Shown here: in pieces, positions 17,509 through 27,232 of the stretch
How the letters are laid out: each line of letters begins with the position of its first letter
Position numbering within the stretch: position 1 is the stretch's first letter
Assembly (NCBI RefSeq): GCF_004151485.1
Contig: NZ_SBFF01000009.1
Span: 1-64,000, forward strand
Length of the DNA stretch: 64,000 bases
Source of the DNA: Sphingosinicella sp. CPCC 101087
Lineage (GTDB): Bacteria; Pseudomonadota; Alphaproteobacteria; Sphingomonadales; Sphingomonadaceae
Direction: 5' to 3'
Translations under genes and position numbers: made by a program
Notes under the pieces: generated by a model
What the model was told of the DNA's origin: nothing
Database searches by the model: none
Seen by the model: the letters and a program-made list of their open reading frames with translations, nothing else

Positions 17509-20346
17509 ATGGCTCGCAAGCTTGCCCTGTCATGCGCGGCTTCAGTGATGGCCCTTTGCGCGCCGGTCGCGCCGGCCTTGGCGCAGCAGCAGACACAAGA
17601 AGAAGGTCTCGTTCCGTCGGAAGGTCAGCCTTCGGCCGGCCAAACGCCCGACGAGGTGATCGTCGTCACCGGCGTTCGCGCGGCGCTTGCCGAGGCACTC
17701 GAGATTCGCCGCGAGTCGACCCAGATCGTCGACTCCGTCGTTGCGGAGGATATCGGCAAGCTCCCGGACAACAATGTGATCGAGGCGCTTCAGCGCATTA
17801 CCGGTATCCAGGTGACCAATCGCGGAGCGGGCGAGGCGGCAGCCATATCGATCCGCGGCCTGCCGGACGCGCTGACGACCATGAACGGTCGCAACATCTT
17901 CACGGCTTCCGACCGCGCCTTCGCCCTCCAGGACATCCCGGCCAATCTCGTCCGGCGAATCGATGTCTACAAGACGCGTGCGGCCGAGCAGATCGAGACC
18001 GGGATCGCGGGCCAGATCGACGTGTTCACGCGTCGGCCGTTCGATTTCGACGGATTGGCGATCTCCGGTGTCGCCCGCGGCATTTACAACGAGCAGGCGG
18101 ACAGCATCAATCCAAACGTCTCCGCGCTCATCAGCAACCGCTGGACCACTGGGATTGGCGACATCGGCATCCTCGTGAATGCCAGTTATGCCCGCACCGA
18201 ATTCCGCGAGCAGAGCATCACCGCCGGTGCGATGGTGCCGTTCGCGACGGAGAATCCGCCCCCCGGCTCGGGCTTCACGCCGCTTCAGCGCATCTTCCCC
18301 GGAGACGGGAACGTCAACTGGCAGCCCGGTCTGGAGCGAGGCCTTTCGACCGAGCCCGGGTCGACGCTCAGGATCAACGGCGTCGACGTGCCTTATTATC
18401 TGTCGCGCGATGCGGTGTTCAGCCCGGATGTGGCCGGCGAGCGTGAACGGCCGGCGATCAATGCCGCGGTACAATGGTCGCCCAATCCAAGCTCGACCTA
18501 TACGTTCGAATTCTTCTGGAACAGCTTCCGCCAGACGACCTTCAACAACCTCTTCTTCAGCTTCGTCGACTGGTGGGAGGCGCTCGGCCCGAATCCTGCC
18601 GAGACCTTCGAGCTGATCGACGGCACCAACATCATCAAATCGCGCCGGGTCGGCAACGTGTTCGGGTTCAACTCGGGCGACCTCACGAAGAGTCGCACGG
18701 ACACGTTCGTCTATGCCCTCAACGGCCAATGGGAGGTCGACGACCAAAGTTCTATCAATGCGGACATCTCCTATCAGAACAGCCGCTTCAAGACCGAGTT
18801 CATGGCGATGCGGATCACCCGCGTGGCGTCGCTGATCGATGTCGACTTCAACGAGGGCGGCGGCTTTCCCGCTTACAATTTCAGCGACAACAGCCTGCTG
18901 ACGGATCCGTCGCAGTGGGATGTCGGCGAATTTTACGACAATGCCAACCGCTCCGAAGGTTCGGCGATGACGTTGCACCTCGATTATACGCGCGAGTTCG
19001 ACGGCATCCTGCGCCAGTTCAAGACCGGCATCCGCTACGATGATCGCGAAGCGATGGATTCGCTGCGCGCCCAGGACGCGCCGGGGCTGGGCGTGCGGTT
19101 CAGCTCGCTGGATCCCGCCCTCGTCTACAGCAACGACGATTTTTTCCAGGGGCGGGCCAACGTGCCGACGTCATGGATCGCACCCAACGGCTATCATATC
19201 TACCGTAACGCCGACACGATCCGGCAGCTTTATCGCAACTCGGTCGATCCGGGCATCCTGCTTTCGGACGAGCTCGAACTGATCGACGTCTTCGACATCA
19301 ATGAAATCACGATGGCTGCTTACGCCCAAGCCGATTTCGAGGTCGAACTGTTCGGCCGGCCACTGCAGGTCCAGATTGGCGCCCGCTACGTCAACGTCGA
19401 CACGGACCTGGCCTTCACCGACCAATTCACGCGCGAGAGCACGTCGGGCTCGCAGAGGACCGAAAAGCTGCTGCCGAGCGCGACGGTGCGATTCGAGCCG
19501 TTCGACAATTTCCGCGTTCGCTTCAATTATGGCGAGACTCTCCGACGGCCCTCCTTCCCGGACCTCAACCCCAACTTCAACCTCACCGGAGACCTCACCG
19601 GCATCGGACGGGGCTCGGGTACCGGCGGCAACGTCAACCTGCAGCCCACCTCGTCCAGGAATTACGATCTCGCCCTGGAATATTATTTCGCTCGCGACAG
19701 CGCCATCTACACCACCCTGTTCCGCCGCGAGATCGAAGGTCTGGTGGTGCCGATCACGTCCCTGCTCACCATCCCCGGAACCGGGCTCAACACCGACATC
19801 TTCTCGGTCACGCGGCCGGAAAATGCCTCGAACGGTGTCCTGGAAGGTGTGGAGGTGGGCCTGACCTTGTTCCCCCGTCTGCCGGGCATCCTGGAAGGCT
19901 TCGGTGTGCAGGGAAGCCTCACCGTTCTGGATTCGTCGCAGAACATCCCGCTCACCGACAGCAACGGCAACATCGTCGGCCAGACGCGATCCGCCTTCTT
20001 CGGTGTGTCGGATCTGTCGTACAACATCACCGCCGCCTATGAACGCGGGCCGGTCGGCGCGCGTCTCTCCTACGTCTGGCGCAAGGCGTTCCTCGCCAAT
20101 AACGAGCAGCGCCTGTTCGCCAATCCCATCGGCGTGTGGCGGCGTCCCGAGAAGAGCCTCGACTTCCAGCTGACGATCGACGTGACTCCGCGGATCGGCG
20201 TCACCTTCGACGCGGTGAACCTGACGAACGAAGTGCAGCAGAGCTATTACCGCTTCGAGGAAGCGGGCGGGCCGGATACACATAATCTCGGCACAACGGC
20301 GCTGCCGCGCACCTTCGCGCTCGGGGTCCGTTACTCGTTCGACTAA
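17509..20346 (+). CDS. TonB-dependent outer membrane receptor, probable arabino-oligosaccharide importer
   Basis: The frame opens upstream of the real start; MARKLALSCAASVMALCAPV at 17509 follows a strong AAAAGGGGAGGATAG site and begins a signal peptide ending in PALAQ. The 945-residue protein has a TonB-box/plug entry (DEVIVVTGVRAALAEAL), plug motifs (ISIRGLPDALTTMNGRN, DIPANLVRRIDVYKT) and a long beta-barrel ending in the aromatic GVRYSFD. The plug type is the one common in Sphingomonas and Caulobacter carbohydrate loci. It is the first gene of a plus-strand operon with GH43 and an MFS permease, so arabinan fragments are the likely cargo. Two locus boxes lie upstream. Confidence 0.93.
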   Translation: MARKLALSCAASVMALCAPVAPALAQQQTQEEGLVPSEGQPSAGQTPDEVIVVTGVRAALAEALEIRRESTQIVDSVVAEDIGKLPDNNVIEALQRITGIQVTNRGAGEAAAISIRGLPDALTTMNGRNIFTASDRAFALQDIPANLVRRIDVYKTRAAEQIETGIAGQIDVFTRRPFDFDGLAISGVARGIYNEQADSINPNVSALISNRWTTGIGDIGILVNASYARTEFREQSITAGAMVPFATENPPPGSGFTPLQRIFPGDGNVNWQPGLERGLSTEPGSTLRINGVDVPYYLSRDAVFSPDVAGERERPAINAAVQWSPNPSSTYTFEFFWNSFRQTTFNNLFFSFVDWWEALGPNPAETFELIDGTNIIKSRRVGNVFGFNSGDLTKSRTDTFVYALNGQWEVDDQSSINADISYQNSRFKTEFMAMRITRVASLIDVDFNEGGGFPAYNFSDNSLLTDPSQWDVGEFYDNANRSEGSAMTLHLDYTREFDGILRQFKTGIRYDDREAMDSLRAQDAPGLGVRFSSLDPALVYSNDDFFQGRANVPTSWIAPNGYHIYRNADTIRQLYRNSVDPGILLSDELELIDVFDINEITMAAYAQADFEVELFGRPLQVQIGARYVNVDTDLAFTDQFTRESTSGSQRTEKLLPSATVRFEPFDNFRVRFNYGETLRRPSFPDLNPNFNLTGDLTGIGRGSGTGGNVNLQPTSSRNYDLALEYYFARDSAIYTTLFRREIEGLVVPITSLLTIPGTGLNTDIFSVTRPENASNGVLEGVEVGLTLFPRLPGILEGFGVQGSLTVLDSSQNIPLTDSNGNIVGQTRSAFFGVSDLSYNITAAYERGPVGARLSYVWRKAFLANNEQRLFANPIGVWRRPEKSLDFQLTIDVTPRIGVTFDAVNLTNEVQQSYYRFEEAGGPDTHNLGTTALPRTFALGVRYSFD

Positions 20347-20357
20347 AGGGGTCGTCA

Positions 20358-21383
20358 GTGGGGTCGATGAGGTGGTTCGCAGGCGGTCTGGCGTTCTTGG
20401 CCGGTCTGGCCGCGGCCACCTCTCCTGACACGACGGCGCTTTCGGGCGACGTCAGTCCGGTCCACGATCCGGCGATCATCCGCTCGGGCGATCACTATTA
20501 TCTCTTCGCGACCGGCCATGCCTCGGATCCCACGGGGCTCCTGCCCATGCGAAGCTCGCGCGACCTCGTCACGTGGACGTTCGAGCAACCCGCTCTGCCT
20601 TCGATTCCCGATTGGGCGCGGGAGAAGATCCAAGGCACTCGCGGTCTCTGGGCGCCCGATATCGTCCGGAGCCATGGCGAGTACCGGCTTTATTATTCCG
20701 TCTCGACCTTCGGGAAGAATCGCTCGGCAATCGGTCTTGCCACCGCCTCCACCATCGATCCCGACGCGCCGGGCTACGGCTGGACCGATCGCGGACCGGT
20801 CATCGAATCCCATCCGGACGACGATTTCAACGCCATCGATCCGGCCGTCTTCACCGATCGCGAGGGGCATCAGTGGATGGCGTTCGGCAGCTTCTGGTCG
20901 GGGATCAAGCTGATCCGGCTTGATCCCGAGACGGGGTTGCGCTCGGACCAGGACCGCGCGATCCACTCGATCGCGCGGCGGCCCAGCCCCGGCGCCGTCG
21001 AGGCACCCTTTGTGATCGAGCGGGACGGCTTTTATTATCTCTTCGTCTCCTTCGACTTTTGCTGCCGAGGTGCCAGAAGCACCTATCATACCGTCGTGGG
21101 ACGCTCGCGCTCCCCGACCGGCCCTTATGTCGATCGCGACGGCAGACCGATGATGGAAGGCGGGGGAACGCTCGTTCTCCACGAAACCCTCGAGCCTGGC
21201 GGGCGCTTCGCCGGACCGGGACACGTCGCGGTGCTGCGCGACGGGGATGTCGATCACATCGTCTACCATGCGTATGACAGACGGGCCGAAGGCGCGCCGA
21301 CGCTTCGAATCAGGCGCCTGGTCTGGTCCGACGACGGATGGCCAACGGCGCAACTGGCTTCGGTTGGGGCAAGGGAGGGATAA
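20358..21383 (+). CDS. GH43 family arabinanase/arabinosidase with signal peptide
   Basis: The 341-residue protein has an N-terminal hydrophobic signal (MRWFAGGLAFLAGLAAATS) and a five-bladed propeller catalytic domain. The three acidic residues expected for GH43 are visible: Asp37 (VHDPAII), Asp161 (NAIDPAVF) and Glu215 (GAVEAPFVI), with GPGHVAV and YHAYDRR towards the end, as in endo-alpha-1,5-L-arabinanases. Translation starts at GTG 20358 or at ATG 20367; an AAAGGGG site fits the first. It starts 11 bases after the receptor stop and would cut arabinan in the periplasm or at the surface. Confidence 0.88.
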   Translation: MGSMRWFAGGLAFLAGLAAATSPDTTALSGDVSPVHDPAIIRSGDHYYLFATGHASDPTGLLPMRSSRDLVTWTFEQPALPSIPDWAREKIQGTRGLWAPDIVRSHGEYRLYYSVSTFGKNRSAIGLATASTIDPDAPGYGWTDRGPVIESHPDDDFNAIDPAVFTDREGHQWMAFGSFWSGIKLIRLDPETGLRSDQDRAIHSIARRPSPGAVEAPFVIERDGFYYLFVSFDFCCRGARSTYHTVVGRSRSPTGPYVDRDGRPMMEGGGTLVLHETLEPGGRFAGPGHVAVLRDGDVDHIVYHAYDRRAEGAPTLRIRRLVWSDDGWPTAQLASVGAREG

Positions 21384-21389
21384 TAAGGC

Positions 21390-22697
21390 ATGGCTACAGG
21401 CGTTCCGACCGATGCGGCGGCCGAAAATGCACGCCACGGCCCCAGCGTCTATCGCGGCGCGCTGGCGATGCTCGCCACGCTCTTCTTCATGTGGGGCTTC
21501 ATCACCGTCATCAACAACACGCTGCTGCCGCACCTGCGCAGCGTGTTCGACCTCAGTTACACCCAGACGACGCTCATCGAGAGCGTCTGGTTCATTGCTT
21601 ACTTCGTCGCTTCCATTCCCTCGGCAAAGCTGATCGAGCGGATCGGATATCGTGCCGCCCTGGTGGTCGGGCTGGCTATCATGGCGGCAGGCGCGGTGCT
21701 GATGGTGCCGGCGGCGACCCTTCCCTCCTACGGCGTCGTGCTGACCGCCTTGTTCGTGATCGCCTCGGGCATCACCTTGCTGCAGGTTGCGGCCAACCCC
21801 TATGTCGCCGTGATCGGTCCGCCCGAGACCTCCTCGTCGCGGCTCAACCTCGTCCAGGCCTTCAACTCCTTCGGAACGACGCTCGCGCCCCTGTTCGGCG
21901 GCTATCTGATTCTGGGGCGAAGTGCCTCGGGCACGGTCGAAGGCGGGGCGGCGGCGCTGACGACGGAGCAACGGCTTGCCGACGCCCAATCGGTGATCCT
22001 GCCCTATCTCATCGTGGCCGCCGTGCTGGTCGTTCTGGCGATCGTCATCGCCCGATTCCCGCTGCCGACGCTGGGCAAGGCGGCGCGCCGGGCCCTCGCC
22101 GAAGAACGCAGGCACCTGTCGCTCTGGCGGCACCGGAATCTGGTGTTCGGCGTGCCGGCGATCTTCATCTACCTCATCGCGGAAATCGGCGTCTCCAACC
22201 TGTTCATCAACTTCATCTCCGCGCCCGAGATCGGCAATCTCACCCATGAGGAAGCTTCCCGCTACCTGTTCCTGCTCTGGGGCGGGATGATGGTCGGCCG
22301 CTTCGCGGGCAGCTACCTGATGCGCGGGATCGAGCCGGAGCGCGTGCTTGCCGCGGCCGCGATCGGAGCCTTCGCGGTGATGATCGTCACCGTCCTGGCC
22401 GACGGCCCACTCGCCATGTGGGCGCTCATCTCCGTCGGCCTGTTCCATTCGATCATGTTCCCGACGATCTTCACGCTCGGAATCCGCGGCCTCGGTCCGC
22501 TCACCGAGGAGGGGTCGGGCTTGCTCATCATGGCGATTGCGGGGGGAGCGCTTGTGATCGTCCAGGGATGGCTCGCGGATCTGTACGGCCTTCAGCTCTC
22601 CTTCCTGCTGACCGCGGCCTGCGAACTCTACGTTCTCTTCTACGCGCTCTGGGGCGCCAAACCCACCAACGCCCTTCCCGACGAACGGATCGACTGA
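21390..22697 (+). CDS. MFS sugar permease of the FucP/GluP type
   Basis: This 435-residue membrane protein has about twelve hydrophobic segments and motifs of the L-fucose/glucose-galactose proton symporters: LFFMWGFITVINNTLLPHL, VWFIAYFVASIPSAKLIERI, LLQVAANPYVAVIG and RLNLVQAFNSFGTTLAP. These proteins import monosaccharides with protons. It begins 6 bases after the GH43 stop and completes the operon, so it probably takes up L-arabinose released in the periplasm. The specificity is inferred from context only. It converges on the GntR gene, with 11 bases between them. Confidence 0.92.
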   Translation: MATGVPTDAAAENARHGPSVYRGALAMLATLFFMWGFITVINNTLLPHLRSVFDLSYTQTTLIESVWFIAYFVASIPSAKLIERIGYRAALVVGLAIMAAGAVLMVPAATLPSYGVVLTALFVIASGITLLQVAANPYVAVIGPPETSSSRLNLVQAFNSFGTTLAPLFGGYLILGRSASGTVEGGAAALTTEQRLADAQSVILPYLIVAAVLVVLAIVIARFPLPTLGKAARRALAEERRHLSLWRHRNLVFGVPAIFIYLIAEIGVSNLFINFISAPEIGNLTHEEASRYLFLLWGGMMVGRFAGSYLMRGIEPERVLAAAAIGAFAVMIVTVLADGPLAMWALISVGLFHSIMFPTIFTLGIRGLGPLTEEGSGLLIMAIAGGALVIVQGWLADLYGLQLSFLLTAACELYVLFYALWGAKPTNALPDERID

Positions 22698-22708
22698 GCG
22701 CGCGGCGT

Positions 22709-23500
22709 TCAGTCCGGATCGGGTGCCGGCAGGCCAGTCGGGGCGGGGCTGCGCCGGGCAGCGCCGGAGCGCGAGCGAGTCGTGTCGAGAAACGCCATGT
22801 CGACCAGCTCTCCCATGGCCCGCCGCGCACCCTCGGCATCGCCATCGGCGACCGCCTCATAGACGCGGCGATGATCGGGCAGGGGGTCGCGCCGCAATGG
22901 CATGGTCCGCTGCTTGAAGATCGTCGTCCAGGCAACCGCGGCACCGACGCCGCTGGTCAGCGTCACCAGGAAGGGATTGGCCGAGGCGTCGAGCAGCGCA
23001 GCGTGGAACCTGTGGTCCGCGATCCGCCCCTCCTCCACCGCGAGCGTGTGCTTCTCCATACCCTCGAGCGCCTCGGCCATGGTTCGGAGGTGGACGTCGG
23101 TCCGGCGCTGGGCGGCCAGAGCGGCCGCCTCCGGCTCCACGATCTTGCGCAGCTCGAACAGGCTGGCGAGCAGGTCGTCATCGGGCTCGAACTCGAAGAT
23201 CCAGGCGAGCACGTCCGGGTCGAGCATCTGCCATTTGTCGCGCGGGCTCACCCGCGTGCCCGTCTTGGGGCGCGATTCCACCAGACCCTTGGCCGAGAGG
23301 ATGCGCAGCGCCTCTCGATAGGCGGTGCGTGAAACGTGCAGCCGGTCGCTCGCGGCGACCTCGCCGTTCAATATGTCGCCGGGCTTGTAATGGCCGGAGA
23401 CGATCAGGATGCCGAGGTCACGGGCGATCGTGCCGTGGATTCGCAGCGACTTGCGCTCGGGCGCATCGGGACGGGTCGGCGGCGTGCCGCTGTCGGTCAT
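22709..23500 (-). CDS. GntR/FadR-type (FCD) transcriptional regulator, probable repressor of the arabinose locus
   Basis: The preferred ATG at 23500 (MTDSGTPPTR) gives 263 residues. A winged helix-turn-helix lies at about 20-85 (LGILIVSGHYKPGD, VSRTAYREALRIL, VESRPKTGTRV) and an FCD effector domain at about 110-240 with metal-ligand-type residues in DHRFHAAL (Asp162, His166) and DHRRVYEAV (His210). Such regulators usually release DNA on binding a sugar acid or pathway intermediate. It is on the same strand as the ABC importer-GH51 genes and begins 53 bases after the GH51 stop, so it may be the last gene of that operon and be controlled through the box at 29229. It is the only DNA-binding regulator in the locus and hence the best candidate to bind the six boxes. 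Confidence 0.9.
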   Translation of the reverse strand: MTDSGTPPTRPDAPERKSLRIHGTIARDLGILIVSGHYKPGDILNGEVAASDRLHVSRTAYREALRILSAKGLVESRPKTGTRVSPRDKWQMLDPDVLAWIFEFEPDDDLLASLFELRKIVEPEAAALAAQRRTDVHLRTMAEALEGMEKHTLAVEEGRIADHRFHAALLDASANPFLVTLTSGVGAAVAWTTIFKQRTMPLRRDPLPDHRRVYEAVADGDAEGARRAMGELVDMAFLDTTRSRSGAARRSPAPTGLPAPDPD

Positions 23501-23553
23501 CGCCGCATTCTTAGCGCCGCCGGCGGCGGACACAACAAGCCTGGCTTGGCCGA

Positions 23554-25062
23554 TCATGCACGCCGGGTGACGAACACGTTCCACGACAGCGGCTTGAGCG
23601 TCGCCGTCAGCATTCCGTCCTTCAAGGCGGCAGCGGGATGTGCCCGCGGCGAGACCTCATGCTCGTTATCGCGGGTGTTGATCGCCTTGAGGTCCGAATG
23701 ATGCAGCTCGAAAGCTTCCGCCAACTCGCGGTCGCCAAGCCCTCTCAGCTCCGCGGTAAGCGCCATTTTCTCGGTGATGCTGCGGTTGAGCGCGAACAGG
23801 GTCGCCTGGCCGGTCTCGGGATCGTGCACGACCGTCGTGACCAGCAGCGGTGCCTTCGTCTGTCGGCCGGCGGCGAAGGTCCCCGTATCGACCTTGAGCC
23901 GCAGCACCTCGCCGTGACCATAGCGTGACGCCAAGGCAAAGGGATGGAAGATCGTCTGGCGCCAGGCAGGACCGCCCGTCTCGGTCATGATCGGCGCAAT
24001 CGCGTTGACGAGCTGCGCGATGCACGCCGATTTCACCCGATCCGCAGCGTTCATCATCACCAAGAGCGCTCCGCCGACGATCAGCGCATCCTCGAAATTG
24101 TAGATTTCCTCGAGCAACCGCGGCGCCTGAGGCCAGCCGCGGGCGCGCAACTGCTCGCCCGATCGCGCGCGATACCAGACATTCCATTCATCGATCGACA
24201 GCATGATGCGTTTGACGGACCGGCGCTTCGCCGCCACCGCGTCGGCGATCGCCGCGACCTCGGTGATGAAACCTTGCAGATCGTCGATCGCCGTCAGGAA
24301 GCGATCGATCTCGTCTTCGTGATTCTCGAAATATTGATGCAGCGAGATGAGATCGACATGCTCGAAGCACTGGTCGAGCACGGTATATTCCCACTCGCCA
24401 TAGGTCGGCATGTCGCAGAAGGATGATCCGCAGACGGCAAGCACGAGCCCCTCATCGGTCCAGCGCATCACCTTGGCCGTCTCGGTCGCGATCCGGCCAT
24501 ATTCGAGCGCGGTCTTGCTGCCCGTTTGCCATGGCCCGTCCATCTCGTTCCCGAGGCACCAGAAACGGATGTCGTGCGGCTGCTCCCACCCGTGACTTTT
24601 CCTGAGTTCGCTGAAATGCGTGCCGCCGGGATGGTTGCAATATTCGAGGAACTGCTGCGCCTCGCGCGGCCCGCGCGTGCCCAGGTTCACGGCGAACATC
24701 GGTTCCACCTCGGCCTTGCGGCACCAGTCGATGAACTCGTTGGTGCCGAACTGATTGGTCTCGGTCGAACCCCAGGCGACGTCGAGCCGCACGGGGCGCT
24801 GTGCCTTCGGGCCGACGCTATCCTCCCAGTCGAAGCCCGAGACGAAGTTGCCGCCCGGATAGCGTACGATCGTGACGCCGAGCTCGCGCGCCAAAGCGAG
24901 CACGTCGCCGCGAAAGCCGTTCTCGTCGGCCGTGGGATGGCCGGGCTCGTAGATTCCGCCATAGACGCAGCGGCCCAGATGCTCGACGAAGGTTCCGAAC
25001 AGACGGCGGTCGAGCGAGGCGACGACGAAGTCTCTGTCGGCGATGACATGCGACTTGAGCAT
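23554..25062 (-). CDS. abfA: Cytoplasmic GH51 alpha-L-arabinofuranosidase
   Basis: The 502-residue protein has no signal peptide and the classic intracellular AbfA layout. The acid/base Glu173 is in WCLGNEMDGPW and the nucleophile Glu292 in SIDEWNVWY, nearly the same numbering as in Geobacillus AbfA (175 and 294). Other motifs: FGTFVEHLGRCVYGGIYEP and TIVRYPGGNFVSGFDWEDSV. It would hydrolyse arabino-oligosaccharides brought in by the ABC importer encoded immediately upstream (20-base gap). The pairing of an oligosaccharide importer with this enzyme supports the role. Confidence 0.95.
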   Translation of the reverse strand: MLKSHVIADRDFVVASLDRRLFGTFVEHLGRCVYGGIYEPGHPTADENGFRGDVLALARELGVTIVRYPGGNFVSGFDWEDSVGPKAQRPVRLDVAWGSTETNQFGTNEFIDWCRKAEVEPMFAVNLGTRGPREAQQFLEYCNHPGGTHFSELRKSHGWEQPHDIRFWCLGNEMDGPWQTGSKTALEYGRIATETAKVMRWTDEGLVLAVCGSSFCDMPTYGEWEYTVLDQCFEHVDLISLHQYFENHEDEIDRFLTAIDDLQGFITEVAAIADAVAAKRRSVKRIMLSIDEWNVWYRARSGEQLRARGWPQAPRLLEEIYNFEDALIVGGALLVMMNAADRVKSACIAQLVNAIAPIMTETGGPAWRQTIFHPFALASRYGHGEVLRLKVDTGTFAAGRQTKAPLLVTTVVHDPETGQATLFALNRSITEKMALTAELRGLGDRELAEAFELHHSDLKAINTRDNEHEVSPRAHPAAALKDGMLTATLKPLSWNVFVTRRA

Positions 25063-25082
25063 GAGAGAGCGGGCTCCGTTTC

Positions 25083-26408
25083 CTAGAGTTGGCTGAGGAT
25101 TTCATTCACGCGCCGCTCCATGTCGGCGAGCGCCTGATCGATGGGCTTGGCCCCTGAAATGGCCGCGGCGGATTCCTGGCCGACGATCGTCTCGATCGGG
25201 AATTGCCGGCGCACGCCCTTGGGCAGCGGCACGGCCGTTTCGGCCAGCGGCGCGAGCGCGTCGCGGTGCGGCAATGCCCTCCACTCGCGGCTGTCGATGA
25301 CGTCGCGAAATACCGGCAGGTGGCCGGTCCGCGCCCAGTCGAATTGATGGCGCGCGAAGAAAGCGAGGAAGCGCATCGCCGCCTGACGCTCCTCGGGCGA
25401 ACGTTCTGAATCGGCGGGCATCACCCAGACATGCCCATCGGCGAAGGTGACGTTGCGGTTCGGGAAAAGCTGCGGAAAGGGCATGACCGCATAGCCGCCG
25501 GACAGGGGTCGGCCACGGCTCTGGGACTCGCCGTGGAAATCGCCGACCATCCAGGTACCGACCGGAAAAACCCCGCCTTGGCCGTTGATGAAGCCGGCGA
25601 CGGCCGCGCTATAGTCCTGATTGATCGTCGTCAGCCGCCGATCGTGGATCTCCCTGAAGAGCGCCAACGCCCGGCGCGCCTCGTCGGTCGTGAAGTCTGC
25701 CCGGCGCGGCTCGGGATAGAGCACCCCGTCCTGCTGCATGACGGAGGTATAGAAGTTGCGGGTGAAGGCCGCATATTCGTTGGCGGTGGACTGGACGAAA
25801 TAGGGCTTGCCGGTGCGCGCCTTGAACTGCTCGGCCTGGGCGATCAGCTCTTCCCGGCTGCGGGGCAGCACCGGTTGCCCGTCCCGTACCAGCCCCGCTT
25901 CCCGGAACAGGTTCATGTTGATGTGCCAGAGCGGCGCCCAGGTATCGATCGGCAGGCCCCAGATGCGCCGATCGATAGTCACCGCGGCGCGCGCCGCCTC
26001 GGTCAGCCGCTCGGGCGGCGCACCGATGGCGGCGAGATCCGTCGCAAGCAGCGGCTCGAGAAGGCCGCGCGCCTGATAGTCCGATATGACCGAGCCGTGC
26101 ATGGTCACAAGGTCCGGCGCATCGTTGGAGGCGAGCTGCGCGGTGAGCTGGTCGTAACCCGGCCAGAAGACGATATTCTCTACGACCCGGATGTCGGGAT
26201 TCTCGCGTTCGAAGCGATTGATGAGGGCGGTCATGATGCCGCACTCGCCCTCGGCCTCCGCAGGGTCGTCGACGGCGCCATATTGGGCCTCGCACGCGCC
26301 GAAGAAGCGCTGGACGACGAGCTCGGTGCGCGTATCCTCCATGCCGCGCCCGCAGCCGAGCAGCGCGGCCGACATGATGGCCGCCGCGAGCCAAGTCGCC
26401 AGCTTCAT
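25083..26408 (-). CDS. Sugar ABC transporter substrate-binding lipoprotein (family 1)
   Basis: The open frame extends upstream, but the ATG at 26408 overlaps the permease stop (ATGA) and begins a lipoprotein signal MKLATWLAAAIMSAALLGCG with a lipobox Leu-Leu-Gly-Cys. The mature part (about 420 residues) has the family-1 extracellular binding protein pattern: INRFERENPDIRVV, YDQLTAQLASNDAPDLVTMHG, AVAGFINGQGGVFPVGTWMVGDF. It would bind an oligosaccharide in the periplasm and hand it to the two permeases. Arabino-oligosaccharide specificity is inferred from the adjacent GH51. Confidence 0.9.
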   Translation of the reverse strand: MKLATWLAAAIMSAALLGCGRGMEDTRTELVVQRFFGACEAQYGAVDDPAEAEGECGIMTALINRFERENPDIRVVENIVFWPGYDQLTAQLASNDAPDLVTMHGSVISDYQARGLLEPLLATDLAAIGAPPERLTEAARAAVTIDRRIWGLPIDTWAPLWHINMNLFREAGLVRDGQPVLPRSREELIAQAEQFKARTGKPYFVQSTANEYAAFTRNFYTSVMQQDGVLYPEPRRADFTTDEARRALALFREIHDRRLTTINQDYSAAVAGFINGQGGVFPVGTWMVGDFHGESQSRGRPLSGGYAVMPFPQLFPNRNVTFADGHVWVMPADSERSPEERQAAMRFLAFFARHQFDWARTGHLPVFRDVIDSREWRALPHRDALAPLAETAVPLPKGVRRQFPIETIVGQESAAAISGAKPIDQALADMERRVNEILSQL

Positions 26409-27232
26409 CGGCCCGCCGCTCCCGCCACCGCCTGGACGATATACTTCTGGAAGAGGAGGTAGACGATCAGGATCGGAAGCCCTGCAAACACCGCCTGTGC
26501 CATGAGGAATCCCAGGCCTTCGGTCTGCGCGAAGTTCATCTGGGTAGAGGCGATGCCGACGGTCAGCGTGAACATCTCCTTGTTGGTCGCGGAGATGAGC
26601 GGCCACCAATAATCGTTCCAGGCGGACAGGAAGGTGAAGATGCCGAGCGTCGCCTGCGCGGGGATGGTGAGCGGCAGCAGGAGCTTCCAGAAAATGGTGA
26701 AGCGCGAAGCGTTGTCGAGCAAGGCGGCTTCGTCGATCTCCTTGGGAATGGCGCGAAAATATTGCGTCATCAGGAACACGCCGAACGGCGCGGACAGGCC
26801 GGGAAGGATCAAGGCGCCATGGGTGTTGTGGAGCTCCGCCCAGCTGAACAGCTGGTGGCGGGCGATGATGACCGCCTGCTCGGGCACCGCGAGGCCGAAC
26901 AGGACGATCACGAACAGGAGACGCCGCCCGGGAAATTCCAGTCGCGCGAATCCGTAGCCGGCAAGCGAGGAGAGGATCAGCACGCCCGCGGTCATACCCA
27001 GGGAGACGATCAGGCTGTTGGCGATCCAGCGGAAGACCTGGCCGTCCCCGACCAGATCGGCATAGTTCTGAAGCGTGTAGCGGCCGTTGAAGACCGAATG
27101 GGTGTCGGCCATGAGCTCTGCGTTGGACTTGAGCGACAGCGCCAGCACCCAGAGCAGCGGCACGAGCATCAGCACGGCCCCGACGACGACGAGGGCGACC
27201 GCCACCCGACCGGAGAGAGCGGGACGCGTCAC
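26405..27232 (-). CDS. Sugar ABC transporter permease (MalG/AraQ type)
   Basis: A GTG at 27232 overlaps the preceding permease stop (GTGA) and is preferred to the longer frame, whose first 34 residues are unlike a permease. It gives a 275-residue protein with six hydrophobic segments and the CUT1 EAA loop (KEIDEAALLDNASRFTIFWK). It pairs with the permease at 27229-28122 to form the membrane channel of the importer. Confidence 0.92.
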   Translation of the reverse strand: MTRPALSGRVAVALVVVGAVLMLVPLLWVLALSLKSNAELMADTHSVFNGRYTLQNYADLVGDGQVFRWIANSLIVSLGMTAGVLILSSLAGYGFARLEFPGRRLLFVIVLFGLAVPEQAVIIARHQLFSWAELHNTHGALILPGLSAPFGVFLMTQYFRAIPKEIDEAALLDNASRFTIFWKLLLPLTIPAQATLGIFTFLSAWNDYWWPLISATNKEMFTLTVGIASTQMNFAQTEGLGFLMAQAVFAGLPILIVYLLFQKYIVQAVAGAAGR